Below, one piece after another: positions 47,841-57,308 of a stretch of DNA of 58,109 nucleotides (its first letter is position 1; every line of letters begins with the position of its first letter). The notes beneath the pieces are model-generated. The model ran no database searches. It was not told the DNA's origin and saw only the letters and a program-made list of their open reading frames with translations. Source of the stretch: Burkholderia sp. E7m39 (GTDB lineage: Bacteria > Pseudomonadota > Gammaproteobacteria > Burkholderiales > Burkholderiaceae). Made by a program: the position numbers and the translations under genes. The DNA is taken from positions 1 through 58,109 of the forward strand of contig BBSL01000292.1 in assembly GCA_001319865.1 (NCBI GenBank), in the 5' to 3' direction.

Positions 47841-47844
<4 letters not shown>

Positions 47845-48722
47845 GAGCAGGCTCCTTGCGCGTCGTCGAGCCATGCAGGGTCGCGCGACAACACGGGCAA
47901 TTCGGCGGGCGGATCGACAAGCGGCGGATTCGCGGCGAGCAGTCCGCGCGTGTAAGGATGCTGCGCATGCACGAGGTCGCGCGCCGCGCAGGTCTCGACG
48001 ACGCGTCCCGCGTACATCACCACCACGCGATCGCAGAACGACATCACGAGGGGCAGGTCGTGGCTGATGAAAATGAGGCCCGTGTGATGCTTTGCGATCA
48101 TCTCGTCGAGCACGGCGAGTACTTGCATCGACACGAGCACGTCGAGCGCGCTGGTCGGTTCGTCGGCGATCAGAAGGCGCGGCCCGGTCGAGACCATCAT
48201 CGCGATCATCACGCGTTGGCCCATGCCGCCCGACAGCTCATGCGCATACGAATCGGCGACGCGCTCGGGATTGCGGATATGCACGGCCTCCAGCGCCGTG
48301 ATGATTTTCTCGCGCATCGCGCGGCGGCCGAGCTTCGGCTCGTGCAGCGCGAACGCCTCGCGCATCTGCTGCGCAACCGTCATCACAGGGTTCAGCGAAT
48401 ACTTCGGGTCTTGCAGGATCATGCCCATCTGCTGACCGCACAAACGGCGCCGCTTGTCGGCGCGCAGGGCCAGCAGATCGTTTCCGTCGAAGCGCATCGC
48501 TTTCGCCGTGCAATGCGCGGCGGGCGGCAGCAGGCCGAGCAGCGCGCGGCCCGTCAGCGATTTGCCCGAGCCCGATTCCCCGACGATGCCAAGCCGCTCG
48601 CCCCGGTTCAATGTCAACGAAAGTCCGCGCACGGCTTCGTTCATCTTGCCGTCGTGCGTGCGAAACGCGATGCGCAGATCGTCGATTTCGCACAGCGGTT
48701 GTGAAGTATCGTTCGGGCGCAT
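47841..48722 (-). CDS. ddpD: dipeptide ABC transporter ATPase, DdpD type
   Basis: A 293-residue ATPase with Walker A GESGSGKSL, Q-loop in ILQDPKYSLNPV, signature LSGGMGQRVMIAMM, Walker B LLIADEPTSALD and the C-terminal oligopeptide-transporter region with HPYTRGLLAANP. The ATG at 48722 is separated by a single base from the upstream permease stop, so it is coupled to it. It works with DdpF to power D-Ala-D-Ala uptake. Confidence 0.86.
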
Positions 48723-48723
48723 G

Positions 48724-49638
48724 TCAATCTCCGTGGCGCGGATCGAATACGTCGCGCAGTCCGTCGCCGAGCAGATTGAACGCAAGGCTCACCAGCAGAA
48801 TCGCAATGCCGGGAATCGTCGCGACCCACCACGAATCGAGCAGCACGTTGCGGCCCGAGGCCACCATGAAGCCCCATTCGGGACTTGGCGGCTGCGCGCC
48901 GAGACCCAGAAAGCCGAGACCCGCGACGGTCAGGATGATGCCCGCCATGTCGAGCGTCGCGCGCACGATCACCGACGACGAACACAACGGCACGATATAG
49001 CGCAGCAGAATGCGCAGATTCGAAGCCCCTTGTAACCGCGCGACATGGATGAAGTCGGCTTGCACGAGCCGCAGCGTTTCGGCACGCGCGAGCCGCGCAT
49101 AGGCGGGCCAGGCGGTAATCGAAATCGCGATCACCGCATTGATCACGCCCGGCCCCAACGCCGCGGCGAAGGCGAGCGCGAGCACGATCTTCGGGAAGGC
49201 GAGCGCGATGTCGGTCACGCGCATCAGCACGTTGTCGACCCAGCCGCCGAAAAAACCCGCCGTCGTGCCGATCATCAGGCCGATGGGCACGACGACCACG
49301 ACGACGAGTATCGCGATCGACAGCGTGATGCGCGAGCCGTCGATGATGCGCGAGAGGATGTCGCGGCCGAGCTGATCGGTGCCGAGCCAATGCGACGGCG
49401 AACCCGGCGGCAACAGGCGATCGGACAGCACCTGTCTGAGGGGATCATGCGGCGCGATCCACGGCCCGACGATCGCCACGATGACGAGCAGCACGAGAAT
49501 CGCAAAACCGAACACCGATAACGGATTGCCCGCGAAGCGCCGCCAGCGCCTGTACGCGAGACCGAGGGCCGCCTGCCTGCGCGAAGCGGGCGTGTCGGTG
49601 AGCAGCCAGGCTTTCCACGTCGGACGGGGCGCGTTCAT
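48724..49638 (-). CDS. ddpC: dipeptide ABC transporter permease, DdpC type
   Basis: A 304-residue permease of the DppC group with a cytoplasmic N-terminus of about 45 residues, six membrane spans and the EAA-loop (ARAETLRLVQADFIHVARLQGASNLRILLRYIVP). The HDPLRQVLSDRLLPP and GTDQLGRDILSRII segments are typical of DppC. The start is taken at ATG 49638; the ribosome-binding site is weak and a longer frame exists. It lies between ddpB and ddpD. Confidence 0.86.
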   Translation of the reverse strand: MNAPRPTWKAWLLTDTPASRRQAALGLAYRRWRRFAGNPLSVFGFAILVLLVIVAIVGPWIAPHDPLRQVLSDRLLPPGSPSHWLGTDQLGRDILSRIIDGSRITLSIAILVVVVVVPIGLMIGTTAGFFGGWVDNVLMRVTDIALAFPKIVLALAFAAALGPGVINAVIAISITAWPAYARLARAETLRLVQADFIHVARLQGASNLRILLRYIVPLCSSSVIVRATLDMAGIILTVAGLGFLGLGAQPPSPEWGFMVASGRNVLLDSWWVATIPGIAILLVSLAFNLLGDGLRDVFDPRHGD

Positions 49639-49696
49639 CGGCCAGTCCTGAGTCGCAGGTTCAACGGGTGGACGCACGTCGGAGATCTCCGTTGCA

Positions 49697-50767
49697 TCAG
49701 CGCGCGCGCGGATCGAACACGCGGTAGAGCGCATCCGTCAGCAGGTTCAACGCGATGAAAGTGATGCCGATCACGAGCGTGCTGCCAAGCACGGCGTTCA
49801 TGTCGGCGTTGAGCAATGCGCCCGTCAGATACGAGCCGATGCCAGGCCATGCGAATACGATCTCCGTCAGCACCGATCCTTCCAGCAGAAAGCTGTACGA
49901 CAACGCGATCACCGTGAGCAACGGCACCGCGATATTGCCGAATGCGTGCACCCAAACCACGCGCCGCTCGGGCAAGCCCTTCGCGCGCGCGGTGGTGATG
50001 TACTCCTGGTTCAGCTGTTCGAGCATGAACGAGCGCGTCATCCGGCTCAGATACGCCACCGAGTAATAGCCGAGTATCGCGGCGGGCAGCGCGATATGCG
50101 AGAGCGCGTTGAAGAACACATCCCATTCGCCTGCAAGTAGCGAGTCGATCAGCAGGCTGCCCGTGTGCGTATCGACCATGCCGTCGAATACAGGATCGAG
50201 CCGCCCCGGCCCCGACACCCAATGCAGCTTCGCGTAAAACAGCAGTAGCCCCATCAGCCCGAGCCAGAACACGGGCACCGAACTGCCGATCAAACCGACG
50301 AACCGCGCGACATGATCGATCCAGCGATTGTGGCGCGTGGCCGCAACGACGCCGAGCGGCACGCCGATCAACACGCCGATGATCGTCGACAGCGTCGCGA
50401 GTTCGAGCGTTGCGGGGAACACGCGCCGGATGTCGTCGATGACGGGATTGGCCGTCAACAGCGACACGCCCAGATCGCCATGCAGCACCGCGCTCACGTA
50501 CAGATAGAACTGCTCGGCGAGCGGCTTGTCGAGGCCGAGCTGGATGCGCGCGGCCGCGTAAGCGCTCGCCGACGCGCGATCGCCGAGGATCGCGAGCACG
50601 GGATCGATGGGCACCTTGCGGCCGATCACGAAGGTCACGGCCAGCAGGCCCGTGAACGTGATCGCGAGCGTGAAGACCCAGCGCAGCACGCGCAGCGTCC
50701 AGCGCACGCTTGCGCGATGCGCGGACGCGGCGCGGATGCGGTCGATGGGAGTAGGCGTCGTGGACAT
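49697..50767 (-). CDS. ddpB: dipeptide ABC transporter permease, DdpB type
   Basis: A 356-residue permease of the DppB group. Characteristic pieces are a first span after a basic start, LGLDKPLAEQFYLYVSAVLHGDLGVSLLTANPV, IDHVARFVGLIGSSVPVFWLGL, and the EAA-loop near the C-terminus (EYITTARAKGLPERRVVWVHAFGN). It pairs with DdpC to form the channel. It begins 13 bp after the binding-protein stop. Confidence 0.87.
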   Translation of the reverse strand: MSTTPTPIDRIRAASAHRASVRWTLRVLRWVFTLAITFTGLLAVTFVIGRKVPIDPVLAILGDRASASAYAAARIQLGLDKPLAEQFYLYVSAVLHGDLGVSLLTANPVIDDIRRVFPATLELATLSTIIGVLIGVPLGVVAATRHNRWIDHVARFVGLIGSSVPVFWLGLMGLLLFYAKLHWVSGPGRLDPVFDGMVDTHTGSLLIDSLLAGEWDVFFNALSHIALPAAILGYYSVAYLSRMTRSFMLEQLNQEYITTARAKGLPERRVVWVHAFGNIAVPLLTVIALSYSFLLEGSVLTEIVFAWPGIGSYLTGALLNADMNAVLGSTLVIGITFIALNLLTDALYRVFDPRAR

Positions 50768-50780
50768 GTCGCGTGGCGCG

Positions 50781-52385
50781 TTACTGCTTCTTCACGTGCT
50801 GGTACGACACGAGATCGTTGATCGGACCGACTTCGAGACCCGACACGCCCGGCCGCATCGCCACTTGCGACACCTGCTGGAACATGATGACGAACGGCGA
50901 CTTTGCGAGCATCTCTTTCTGCATCGTCTGGTAGAGCTGCGCGCGTTTGGTCGTGGACGACTCGGCAAGCGCCGCGTTGGTCTCTTTCGTCAGATCGGGG
51001 ATGTCCCACGAATTGCGCCACGCAAGCATCTTGTACGCGGACTTGTCCGAGTTATCGGGATTCCACGCATAGCCTTGCGCATTGCTGTGCGGGTCGATGT
51101 AATCCGCCGACCATTCGCCGATGTAGATATCGTGCTGACGCGCGCGATACTTCGCGAGCGTCTGCTTGTTGTCGCCGGGAATGATCTCGACCTTGATGCC
51201 GCCTTGCGCGAGATTGGCCTGAACGGCCTGCGCGATTTCGTTGTACGGGTAAGCGCTGCGAACGTCCATCGTCACGTTGAAGCCGTTCGGCAAGCCGGCT
51301 TTCGCGAGCAGCGCCTTCGCTTTCGCCACGTCCTGATGATACGGATTGCTGTTCAGCGCGCCGAGAAAGCCTTCGGGCAGGAACGTCTGATGAACCTTGA
51401 AGGTGCTCTTCGTCACGTTCTTCTGAATGCCGTCGTAGTCGATCAGCCACTTCATCGCTTCCTGCACTTCAGGCTTCGCGAGATTCGGGTTCTTCACATT
51501 GAGGCCGAGATACAGCAGCGTCGCTTGCGGCACGGAATTGACGGTGATCTTGTTGGCCTTGGTCAACGCGGCGAGATCATCGGGGCTCAGATTGCGCGCG
51601 ACATCGGCATCGCCGTTTTCGAGCAGCAGGCGCTGGCTCGACGCTTCCGGCACGTGGCGCATCACGATGCGTTTCATTGCGAGCGGCATGCGATAGCCGT
51701 CGTACTTCTGCAAGATGATGCTGTCGTTGGCCGTCCACTTGACGAGCTTGTAGGCACCCGAACCCGCCTCGTTCGTGCGCAGCCATTCGTTGCCGAAGTC
51801 GTTGCCCTTCTGATGCGACATCAGGAGCGTCTTGTCGAGCACGGATGCCGGCCACGCGCCGAGCACGTTCAGCACGAACGTCGGCGCATATTTCTGGTCG
51901 GTCGTGATGCTGACCGTCGAGTCGTCGATCTTCTTGATATTTTGCAGCGCGTTATCTTTCGTCAGGCCGATGCCTTGCAGCACGGCGGCCGCGCCCTTGT
52001 CGAGCAGCACGCAGCGCTGGATCGACCACGCGACGTCGTCGGCCGTCAGCGGGTTGCCGGAATGGAACTTCAGTCCGGAGCGGATCTTGAACGTGAACGT
52101 GAGCCCGTCCGGGCTGACGGTCCACGATTGCGCAACGTCGCCATTGAATTTCGACGGGTCTTTCAGATCGACGCGCACGAGGCGGTCATAGGTATTTGCC
52201 ACATATTCTTCGGGCACCAGCTCGTACACTTCGCCTGGATCGAGCGTCGAAAATTCATCGAGCGTGGTGGCGATCACCAGCATATCTTTCGGCGTCGCAG
52301 CCAATGCCGTGCTTGTTGTCATTGTCAGCGTCAGGGCCGAGACGACGGCCACTGCCGCTAGCGCATTGCGCAAAACCAGATTCAT
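50781..52385 (-). CDS. ddpA: dipeptide-binding protein, DdpA type
   Basis: A 534-residue family-5 solute-binding protein with a signal peptide (cleavage near ALAATPKD). The body shows DEFSTLDPGEVYE, the segment FKIRSGLKFHSGNPLTADDVAWSIQR typical of DppA/OppA, and a long C-terminal lobe. With DdpX next to it, it probably binds D-Ala-D-Ala. The ATG at 52385 follows GGAGCGGG. The size matches the family. Confidence 0.88.
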   Translation of the reverse strand: MNLVLRNALAAVAVVSALTLTMTTSTALAATPKDMLVIATTLDEFSTLDPGEVYELVPEEYVANTYDRLVRVDLKDPSKFNGDVAQSWTVSPDGLTFTFKIRSGLKFHSGNPLTADDVAWSIQRCVLLDKGAAAVLQGIGLTKDNALQNIKKIDDSTVSITTDQKYAPTFVLNVLGAWPASVLDKTLLMSHQKGNDFGNEWLRTNEAGSGAYKLVKWTANDSIILQKYDGYRMPLAMKRIVMRHVPEASSQRLLLENGDADVARNLSPDDLAALTKANKITVNSVPQATLLYLGLNVKNPNLAKPEVQEAMKWLIDYDGIQKNVTKSTFKVHQTFLPEGFLGALNSNPYHQDVAKAKALLAKAGLPNGFNVTMDVRSAYPYNEIAQAVQANLAQGGIKVEIIPGDNKQTLAKYRARQHDIYIGEWSADYIDPHSNAQGYAWNPDNSDKSAYKMLAWRNSWDIPDLTKETNAALAESSTTKRAQLYQTMQKEMLAKSPFVIMFQQVSQVAMRPGVSGLEVGPINDLVSYQHVKKQ

Positions 52386-52442
52386 ACCCGCTCCGTGTGT
52401 GAAGTGTGAGACCTGCAAACGGACAACCATGAACCAACGCAG

Positions 52443-53009
52443 TTACATCAGTTTGAAAGGACCGCTTTCGCTGTCGTCGATGACAGGCAGCGCGCGAGAG
52501 CCCGGCATTTCGTAATGCCACCATTCGTTCGGAATGTGCTTGAACCCCGCCGCGTGCATGATGCCGAGCAGCAGCAGACGGTTGCGCTGCACGTGCTGCG
52601 GCAGCCCTTTGTGAAAGTGCTCGGACTCCTTGACCATCGCGTCGAAGCCCGTGCCCATGTCGAGCGGCTCGCCGCTGCTGTCGACGAGCGTGAGATCGAT
52701 CGCGGTGCCGCGGCTGTGATTCGAGCCGCGCCCGAGTTCGGCGATGAAGTTCGGATCGGGCAGAAAGTCCCACAGCACCTTTTGCGCCTGCGGCGGACGG
52801 TACGCATCGAAAATGCGCAGCTTCATGCCGACGCTGTCCGCGAGTTCGATGGCTTTGCGCAAGGCCGCTTCGGCGGACGCGAGCAGCAGGCAGTGCGCTT
52901 CCTTGTAGATCCGCTTGCCCGTGAAATTGTTGTCGGTCGCATAGGCGAGATCGAGTTCGACGCCGTGCGTTTCGGGCGTGATGTGAACGAGTTGTGGCTT
53001 GTCGGTCAT
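52443..53009 (-). CDS. ddpX: D-alanyl-D-alanine dipeptidase
   Basis: A 188-residue zinc peptidase of the VanX/DdpX family that hydrolyses D-Ala-D-Ala. Metal ligands and catalytic residues are visible: His98 and Asp105 in SNHSRGTAIDLTL, Glu162 and His165 in NEWWHYE, and Arg71 in DAYRPP. It starts 5 bp after the RpiR stop. There is no signal peptide, so it acts in the cytoplasm after uptake by DdpABCDF. This supports use of peptidoglycan-derived dipeptide, not vancomycin resistance. Confidence 0.92.
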   Translation of the reverse strand: MTDKPQLVHITPETHGVELDLAYATDNNFTGKRIYKEAHCLLLASAEAALRKAIELADSVGMKLRIFDAYRPPQAQKVLWDFLPDPNFIAELGRGSNHSRGTAIDLTLVDSSGEPLDMGTGFDAMVKESEHFHKGLPQHVQRNRLLLLGIMHAAGFKHIPNEWWHYEMPGSRALPVIDDSESGPFKLM

Positions 53010-53014
53010 GGCTA

Positions 53015-53893
53015 TCAAAGGTCGAATTGATCGAGTTCGCGCTGCAACTCGCGGTTGCGCGCGACGCGCACGTCGATGGCCGGGCCTAGCCGTTCGACAA
53101 TCGACGTGATCAACAGGTTGAACAGACACGTGAGCGGCGCAAGCGAATCCCAGAACTGACCGACGTCGGTCTTCACCTGGATCAGGTCGCAAGCGAACTC
53201 GCGGGCCCACGGACAATAGAGATCGGTGACGAGCGTGAAGGGCAGGCCGCGCCGCGCGGCCGCCTCGCAATAGCGGCGCGCGATGCGCGAATACGCGCGC
53301 GTGTCGGTGACGATCAGATACGGCGACGCGAACTCGGAGTTCAGCGAATCGACATACGAGCCCGACATGCCGTCGGAGTAGAACACGCGCGGCCGCAGGT
53401 ATTCGAGGTAACTGTAGAACGCGTTCGAGATGCCGCGCGTCGATTGAATGCCGAGAATGAAAACGGCATCCGCTTCGGCAATGCGCTGCGCAATGCGTGC
53501 GAACACCTCGCCTTGCGCCAGCTGATAAACGTAGCGGATCGCGTCGAGTTCGAGATCGAGTGAGTGGACGGGCGCCGTGTCGCGCGAGTCACCACAGTCC
53601 GCGCCAGCGTGCTCGCGCTCGTTGCGCCACGCGTCGAGACGGTCGGTGATGAACCAGGGTCGCGTTTGCGCGCCGCGCAGCTCGCGCTTCAGGTCGTCGA
53701 GATTGCGATAGCCGACGCTGCGCAGAAAGCGCCCCACGGAAATGCCGCTCGTGCCCGTCTGCTGCGCGATCTGATCCGCCGTCTCGAGGCCGAGGCGTTC
53801 GAGATTCGCCAGCATGTAGCTGGCGATACGCTTGGCGGTGGGCGTGAGCGTCGCAAAGCTCGCTTCGACGGTGTGGGCGAACGCGGAGGACAT
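53015..53893 (-). CDS. RpiR/MurR family regulator heading the ddp operon
   Basis: A 292-residue RpiR protein with an N-terminal HTH (LETADQIAQQTGTSGISVGRFLRSVGYRNLDDLKRELR) and a SIS domain (DAVFILGIQSTRGISNAFYSYLEYL). Such proteins usually bind phospho-sugars such as MurNAc-6-phosphate. Being first gene of a D-Ala-D-Ala operon suggests that it senses a cell-wall recycling product. The start at 53893 is not well supported by a strong Shine-Dalgarno sequence. Confidence 0.87.
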   Translation of the reverse strand: MSSAFAHTVEASFATLTPTAKRIASYMLANLERLGLETADQIAQQTGTSGISVGRFLRSVGYRNLDDLKRELRGAQTRPWFITDRLDAWRNEREHAGADCGDSRDTAPVHSLDLELDAIRYVYQLAQGEVFARIAQRIAEADAVFILGIQSTRGISNAFYSYLEYLRPRVFYSDGMSGSYVDSLNSEFASPYLIVTDTRAYSRIARRYCEAAARRGLPFTLVTDLYCPWAREFACDLIQVKTDVGQFWDSLAPLTCLFNLLITSIVERLGPAIDVRVARNRELQRELDQFDL

Positions 53894-54262
53894 CGACGGT
53901 ATCGTTTCGGGCTTTGGTTAGTTATCTGTCATTCGGCTGCAACCTGATATGTATATGACAAGGACAATAAAGCAGGCGCTAACTTAATTTTTTTATCGAA
54001 TCGTCCAACCTCATAGGGCCGCCCCTTCTCTGCTTGCTCTTGCGAATGGGACTAAGATCGCTTCCGCAGTAACGGGTCCGCGCGCGTTGTGCGTCGCGCG
54101 GCCCGCATCCCGACTTGCACCAGACGGCCGCCGTGCCGTCTTTTTTCGCCTCTGGAACAACGGTCGCCGCCCAGGCGTTGCAGCCGTTGCGTCTGGAGGA
54201 ACCCACCGTACGATCCGGCCGCATGGCGCCGGATTCATCCGATAAGTGTTGGAGGGCTCAAC
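53894..54262. promoter_or_regulatory. divergent region between the ddp operon and catalase
   Basis: A 369-bp region. TGTCAT (53927-53932) and ATGACA (53955-53960) form a perfect inverted repeat near the ddp start, a possible RpiR operator. Further right lies a GC-rich double hairpin ending in a terminator (54076-54146). The catalase start is preceded by GGAGGG at 54251-54256. Confidence 0.5.
54060..54146 (+). ncRNA. candidate small RNA or attenuated leader upstream of catalase
   Basis: No plus-strand gene lies between the rightward start of this region and the catalase gene, yet a full intrinsic terminator is present at 54123-54146: GACGGC/GCCGTC stem followed by six T. Just before it, from about 54074, GGG(T)CCGCGCG pairs with CGCGCGGCCC to form a second stem with one bulged T. 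A transcript of about 80-90 nt would end here. It could be a small RNA or a leader whose termination controls katA. Confidence 0.35.
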
Positions 54263-55726
54263 GTGAACAAGCTGACGACTGCTTTTGGCGCACCCGTCGT
54301 AGACAATCAGAACATTCAGACGGCGGGGCCGCGCGGTCCCGCATTGCTGCAGGACGTGTGGTTCCTCGAAAAGCTCGCGCACTTCGACCGCGAAGTGATT
54401 CCCGAGCGCCGCATGCATGCCAAGGGCTCGGGCGCATTCGGCACGTTCACGGTCACGCATGACATCTCGAAGTACACGCGCGCGAAGATCTTCTCGCAGG
54501 TGGGCAAGAAGACGGAACTGTTCACGCGCTTCTCGACAGTCGCGGGCGAGCGCGGTGCCGCCGACGCCGAGCGCGACATTCGCGGCTTCGCCGTGAAGTT
54601 CTACACGGAAGAAGGCAACTGGGATCTCGTCGGCAACAACACGCCCGTGTTCTTCCTGCGTGATCCCCTCAAGTTCCCCGACCTCAATCACGCAATCAAG
54701 CGCGACCCGCGCTCGGGTCTGCGCAGTGCCGAGAGCAACTGGGATTTCTGGACGCAACTGCCCGAAGCGCTGCATCAGGTGACGATCGTGATGAGCGATC
54801 GCGGCATTCCGAAGTCGTTCCGGCATATGCATGGTTTCGGCAGCCACACGTTCAGCTTCATCAACGCGGACAAGGAACGCTTCTGGGTGAAGTTCCATCT
54901 GCACACGCAGCAAGGCATCCAGAATCTGACGGATGCGGAAGCGACGGCGTTGGTCGGCGTCGACCGCGAGAGCTCGCATCGCGATCTGTACGAAGCGATC
55001 GAACGCAAGGAATTTCCGAAGTGGACGATGTTCGTGCAGATCATGCCGGAAAAGGACGCGTCGAATACGCCGTACAACCCGTTCGACCTGACCAAGATCT
55101 GGCCGAAGAAGGACTATCCGCTGATCGAAGTGGGCGTGATGGAATTGAACCGCAACGCGGACAATCACTTCGCGGACGTCGAGCAGTCCGCGTTCAATCC
55201 CGCCAACGTGGTACCCGGCATCAGCTTCTCGCCGGACAAGATGCTGCAAGGCCGGCTGTTTTCGTATGGCGACGCACAGCGTTATCGGCTTGGCGTAAAT
55301 CACAGCCTGATTCCCGTCAACGCGCCCAGGTGTCCGACGCATAGCTACCATCGCGACGGCTTCATGCGCGTGGACGGCAACATGGGCGGCACGACGCCGT
55401 ACAACCCGAACACGCGCGGCGAGTGGCTCGACCAGCCGGATTTCAGCGAGCCGCCGCTGTCGATCGAAGGCGCCGCCGATCACTGGAACCATCGCACCGA
55501 CGACGACTATTTCTCGCAGCCGGGCGCGCTGTTCCGCCTGATGAGCGCCGAGCAGAAGCAGGCGCTGTTCGATAACACGGCGCGTGCATTGGACGGCGTC
55601 TCGGAGCCGATCCAGAAGCTGCACATCGAGCATTGCACGAAGGCCGATCCTGCCTACGGGCAAGGCGTCGCGGCCGCGCTGGAGTCCGCGAGCAAGGGTG
55701 GCGCGACGCCCAATCGCGCGCTGTAA
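54263..55726 (+). CDS. katA: monofunctional catalase, clade 3 type
   Basis: A 487-residue haem catalase that splits H2O2 into water and O2. The distal His is in [12 protein letters not shown], the distal Asn in [14 protein letters not shown], and the proximal haem Tyr lies in [15 protein letters not shown]. The GTG at 54263 is well placed after GGAGGG. The length matches small-subunit clade 3 catalases, and no signal peptide is seen. The 5' leader contains a candidate terminator (54123-54146). Confidence 0.93.
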   Translation: MNKLTTAFGAPVVDNQNIQTAGPRGPALLQDVWFLEKLAHFDREVIPERRMHAKGSGAFGTFTVTHDISKYTRAKIFSQVGKKTELFTRFSTVAGERGAADAERDIRGFAVKFYTEEGNWDLVGNNTPVFFLRDPLKFPDLNHAIKRDPRSGLRSAESNWDFWTQLPEALHQVTIVMSDRGIPKSFRHMHGFGSHTFSFINADKERFWVKFHLHTQQGIQNLTDAEATALVGVDRESSHRDLYEAIERKEFPKWTMFVQIMPEKDASNTPYNPFDLTKIWPKKDYPLIEVGVMELNRNADNHFADVEQSAFNPANVVPGISFSPDKMLQGRLFSYGDAQRYRLGVNHSLIPVNAPRCPTHSYHRDGFMRVDGNMGGTTPYNPNTRGEWLDQPDFSEPPLSIEGAADHWNHRTDDDYFSQPGALFRLMSAEQKQALFDNTARALDGVSEPIQKLHIEHCTKADPAYGQGVAAALESASKGGATPNRAL

Positions 55727-55750
55727 CGCCGCGCTTGCGCGAGGCGTCTA

Positions 55751-55786
55751 TGCAAAACGGGCCGCTGTTTAGCGGCCCGTTTTGCA
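55751..55786. terminator. strong palindromic terminator after katA
   Basis: TGCAAAACGGGCCGCT and its perfect complement form a 16-bp stem around GTTT, with A residues on one side and T residues on the other. It lies 24 bp after the katA stop and 46 bp from the stop of the convergent fRMsr gene, so it can serve both. Confidence 0.85.
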
Positions 55787-55831
55787 AATCCTTTCCACAC
55801 GTCTGCTACGCGTGTCCATTACACGCGTCCG

Positions 55832-56320
55832 TTACTTCAGCGACGCGACGAAAATACGCGCCACTTCTTCCAGCCCGCGACGGTCGTCTTCATCGAAACG
55901 CGCGAGCACCGGACTGTCGATATCCAGCACGCCGATCAGTTCGCCATTGGCCTTTTGCAGCGGAATCACGATTTCCGAGCGCGACGCCGAATCGCACGCG
56001 ATGTGACCCGGGAATGCGTCGACGTCGGGCACGACTTGCGTTTCGCGCGACTCGGCCGCGCGTCCGCATACGCCGCGCCCGATCGGAATGCGCACGCAGG
56101 CGGGCTTGCCCTGAAACGGGCCGACCACGAGTTCGCCGTCGAGCAGGAAATAGAAACCCGCCCAGTTCAATTGCGGCAGGCTGTGAAGGATCAGCGCCGA
56201 CAGGTTCGCCGCATTGGCAATCTGATTCGCTTCGCCCTCGAGGAGCGAGCGCGCCTGCGAGGCCAGTTCCTGATAGAAGTCGGCCTTGGGCAGCGCGGTG
56301 TTGATGGTGGTTTCGAACAT
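55832..56320 (-). CDS. msrC: GAF-domain free methionine-R-sulfoxide reductase
   Basis: A 162-residue GAF protein of the fRMsr family that reduces free methionine-R-sulfoxide. The three Cys expected for catalysis and resolution are visible in GKPACVRI, GVCGRAAE and HIACDSASRSEIVIP. The ATG at 56320 is used; a GTG at 56329 is in frame. Beside catalase it adds to an oxidative-stress neighbourhood. Confidence 0.88.
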   Translation of the reverse strand: MFETTINTALPKADFYQELASQARSLLEGEANQIANAANLSALILHSLPQLNWAGFYFLLDGELVVGPFQGKPACVRIPIGRGVCGRAAESRETQVVPDVDAFPGHIACDSASRSEIVIPLQKANGELIGVLDIDSPVLARFDEDDRRGLEEVARIFVASLK

Positions 56321-56455
56321 CGGATGCACTCACGTTTGGCTGCAATGAAAGCGTGATTTTCGCATCAACGCGCAAATCGTGACGGCGCGATGACGCGCGC
56401 GCTTTCGGTCGCGTGCGAATCGACGCAAAGCCGATGCGTGCATGGCCGTCGCGTT

Positions 56456-57127
56456 TCAGATGCCGATGAACTGCGCGAATTCGTCGAGCGGCGTGCGCTG
56501 CGCGCGCCACTGGTTGATCGCGGCGTCCGTGTCCTCGTAGCCGATCGCCATGCCGCTGAACAGCATGCGGTCGTCGGGCAGATCGAGAAACGCGCCGATG
56601 GTCTGCGGATATTGCGCCCAGCATTCTTGCGCGCAGCTATGCAGTCCTTCTTCGCGCAGCAGCAGCATCACCGTCTGCATGAACATGCCGAGGTCGGCCC
56701 ATTGCGGCGGACCCATCCGCCGATCGACGGTGCAAAAGAGCGCGAGCGGCGCATCGAAGAACGCGAAGTTGCGCGCGAACTGCGCGAGCCGCCCTGGCCG
56801 GTTTTCGCGCGCGATGCCGATGCTGTTGTAAAGATCCTCGCCGACCTGAAAGCGCCGCTCGCGATAGGGCGAGTGAAGGGCGGGCGGATACACGTTGTAC
56901 TCCGTCTCTTCGCCGCTGGGCGCATCGACGATGCGTTCGCGCATGATGTGCTTGAGCCGCGCGAGCGCTTCGCCGCCCACGACATGGATATGCCAAGGCT
57001 GTAGATTGCCGCCTGAAGGCGAGCGCGCAGCGGTGGCGAGCACGCGGCGGATCACGTCGGGGGCGACGGGCGTGGGAAGAAATTCTCGGACGGATTTGCG
57101 GGACGTGACGGCCTCACTGACGTTCAC
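56456..57127 (-). CDS. nitroreductase family protein
   Basis: A 223-residue FMN-dependent nitroreductase-like enzyme. The N-terminal SRKSVREFLPTPV motif, the AARSPSGGNLQPWHIHVV FMN-binding segment and the C-terminal GMAIGYED with a nearby Trp identify the family. Such enzymes reduce nitroaromatics or quinones with NAD(P)H. The GTG at 57127 has GAGGAG 6 nt upstream; the ATG-initiated longer frame adds no family sequence. It is codirectional with the fRMsr gene. Confidence 0.87.
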   Translation of the reverse strand: MNVSEAVTSRKSVREFLPTPVAPDVIRRVLATAARSPSGGNLQPWHIHVVGGEALARLKHIMRERIVDAPSGEETEYNVYPPALHSPYRERRFQVGEDLYNSIGIARENRPGRLAQFARNFAFFDAPLALFCTVDRRMGPPQWADLGMFMQTVMLLLREEGLHSCAQECWAQYPQTIGAFLDLPDDRMLFSGMAIGYEDTDAAINQWRAQRTPLDEFAQFIGI

Positions 57128-57308
57128 GCTGTTCTCCTCGGCATGGCATGAGCGGTTGTCGATGTCGCGAAGCGGGATGCAACCAGGGCAATGCAAGACA
57201 CTCGCCGATGATACAGGCGCCCGCGTTGCGCCTGTCGCGCTAAAGCTTCTGTAAGACTTGCCGTTAATGCGGGCGAATCAGAACGACCACATAAACGGGG
57301 AGCCGCAT

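Noticed and set aside
50607..52361. Plus-strand frame of 584 codons opposite ddpA
   Set aside because: Arg/His/Val-rich without any domain; ddpA has a signal peptide and family motifs on the other strand.
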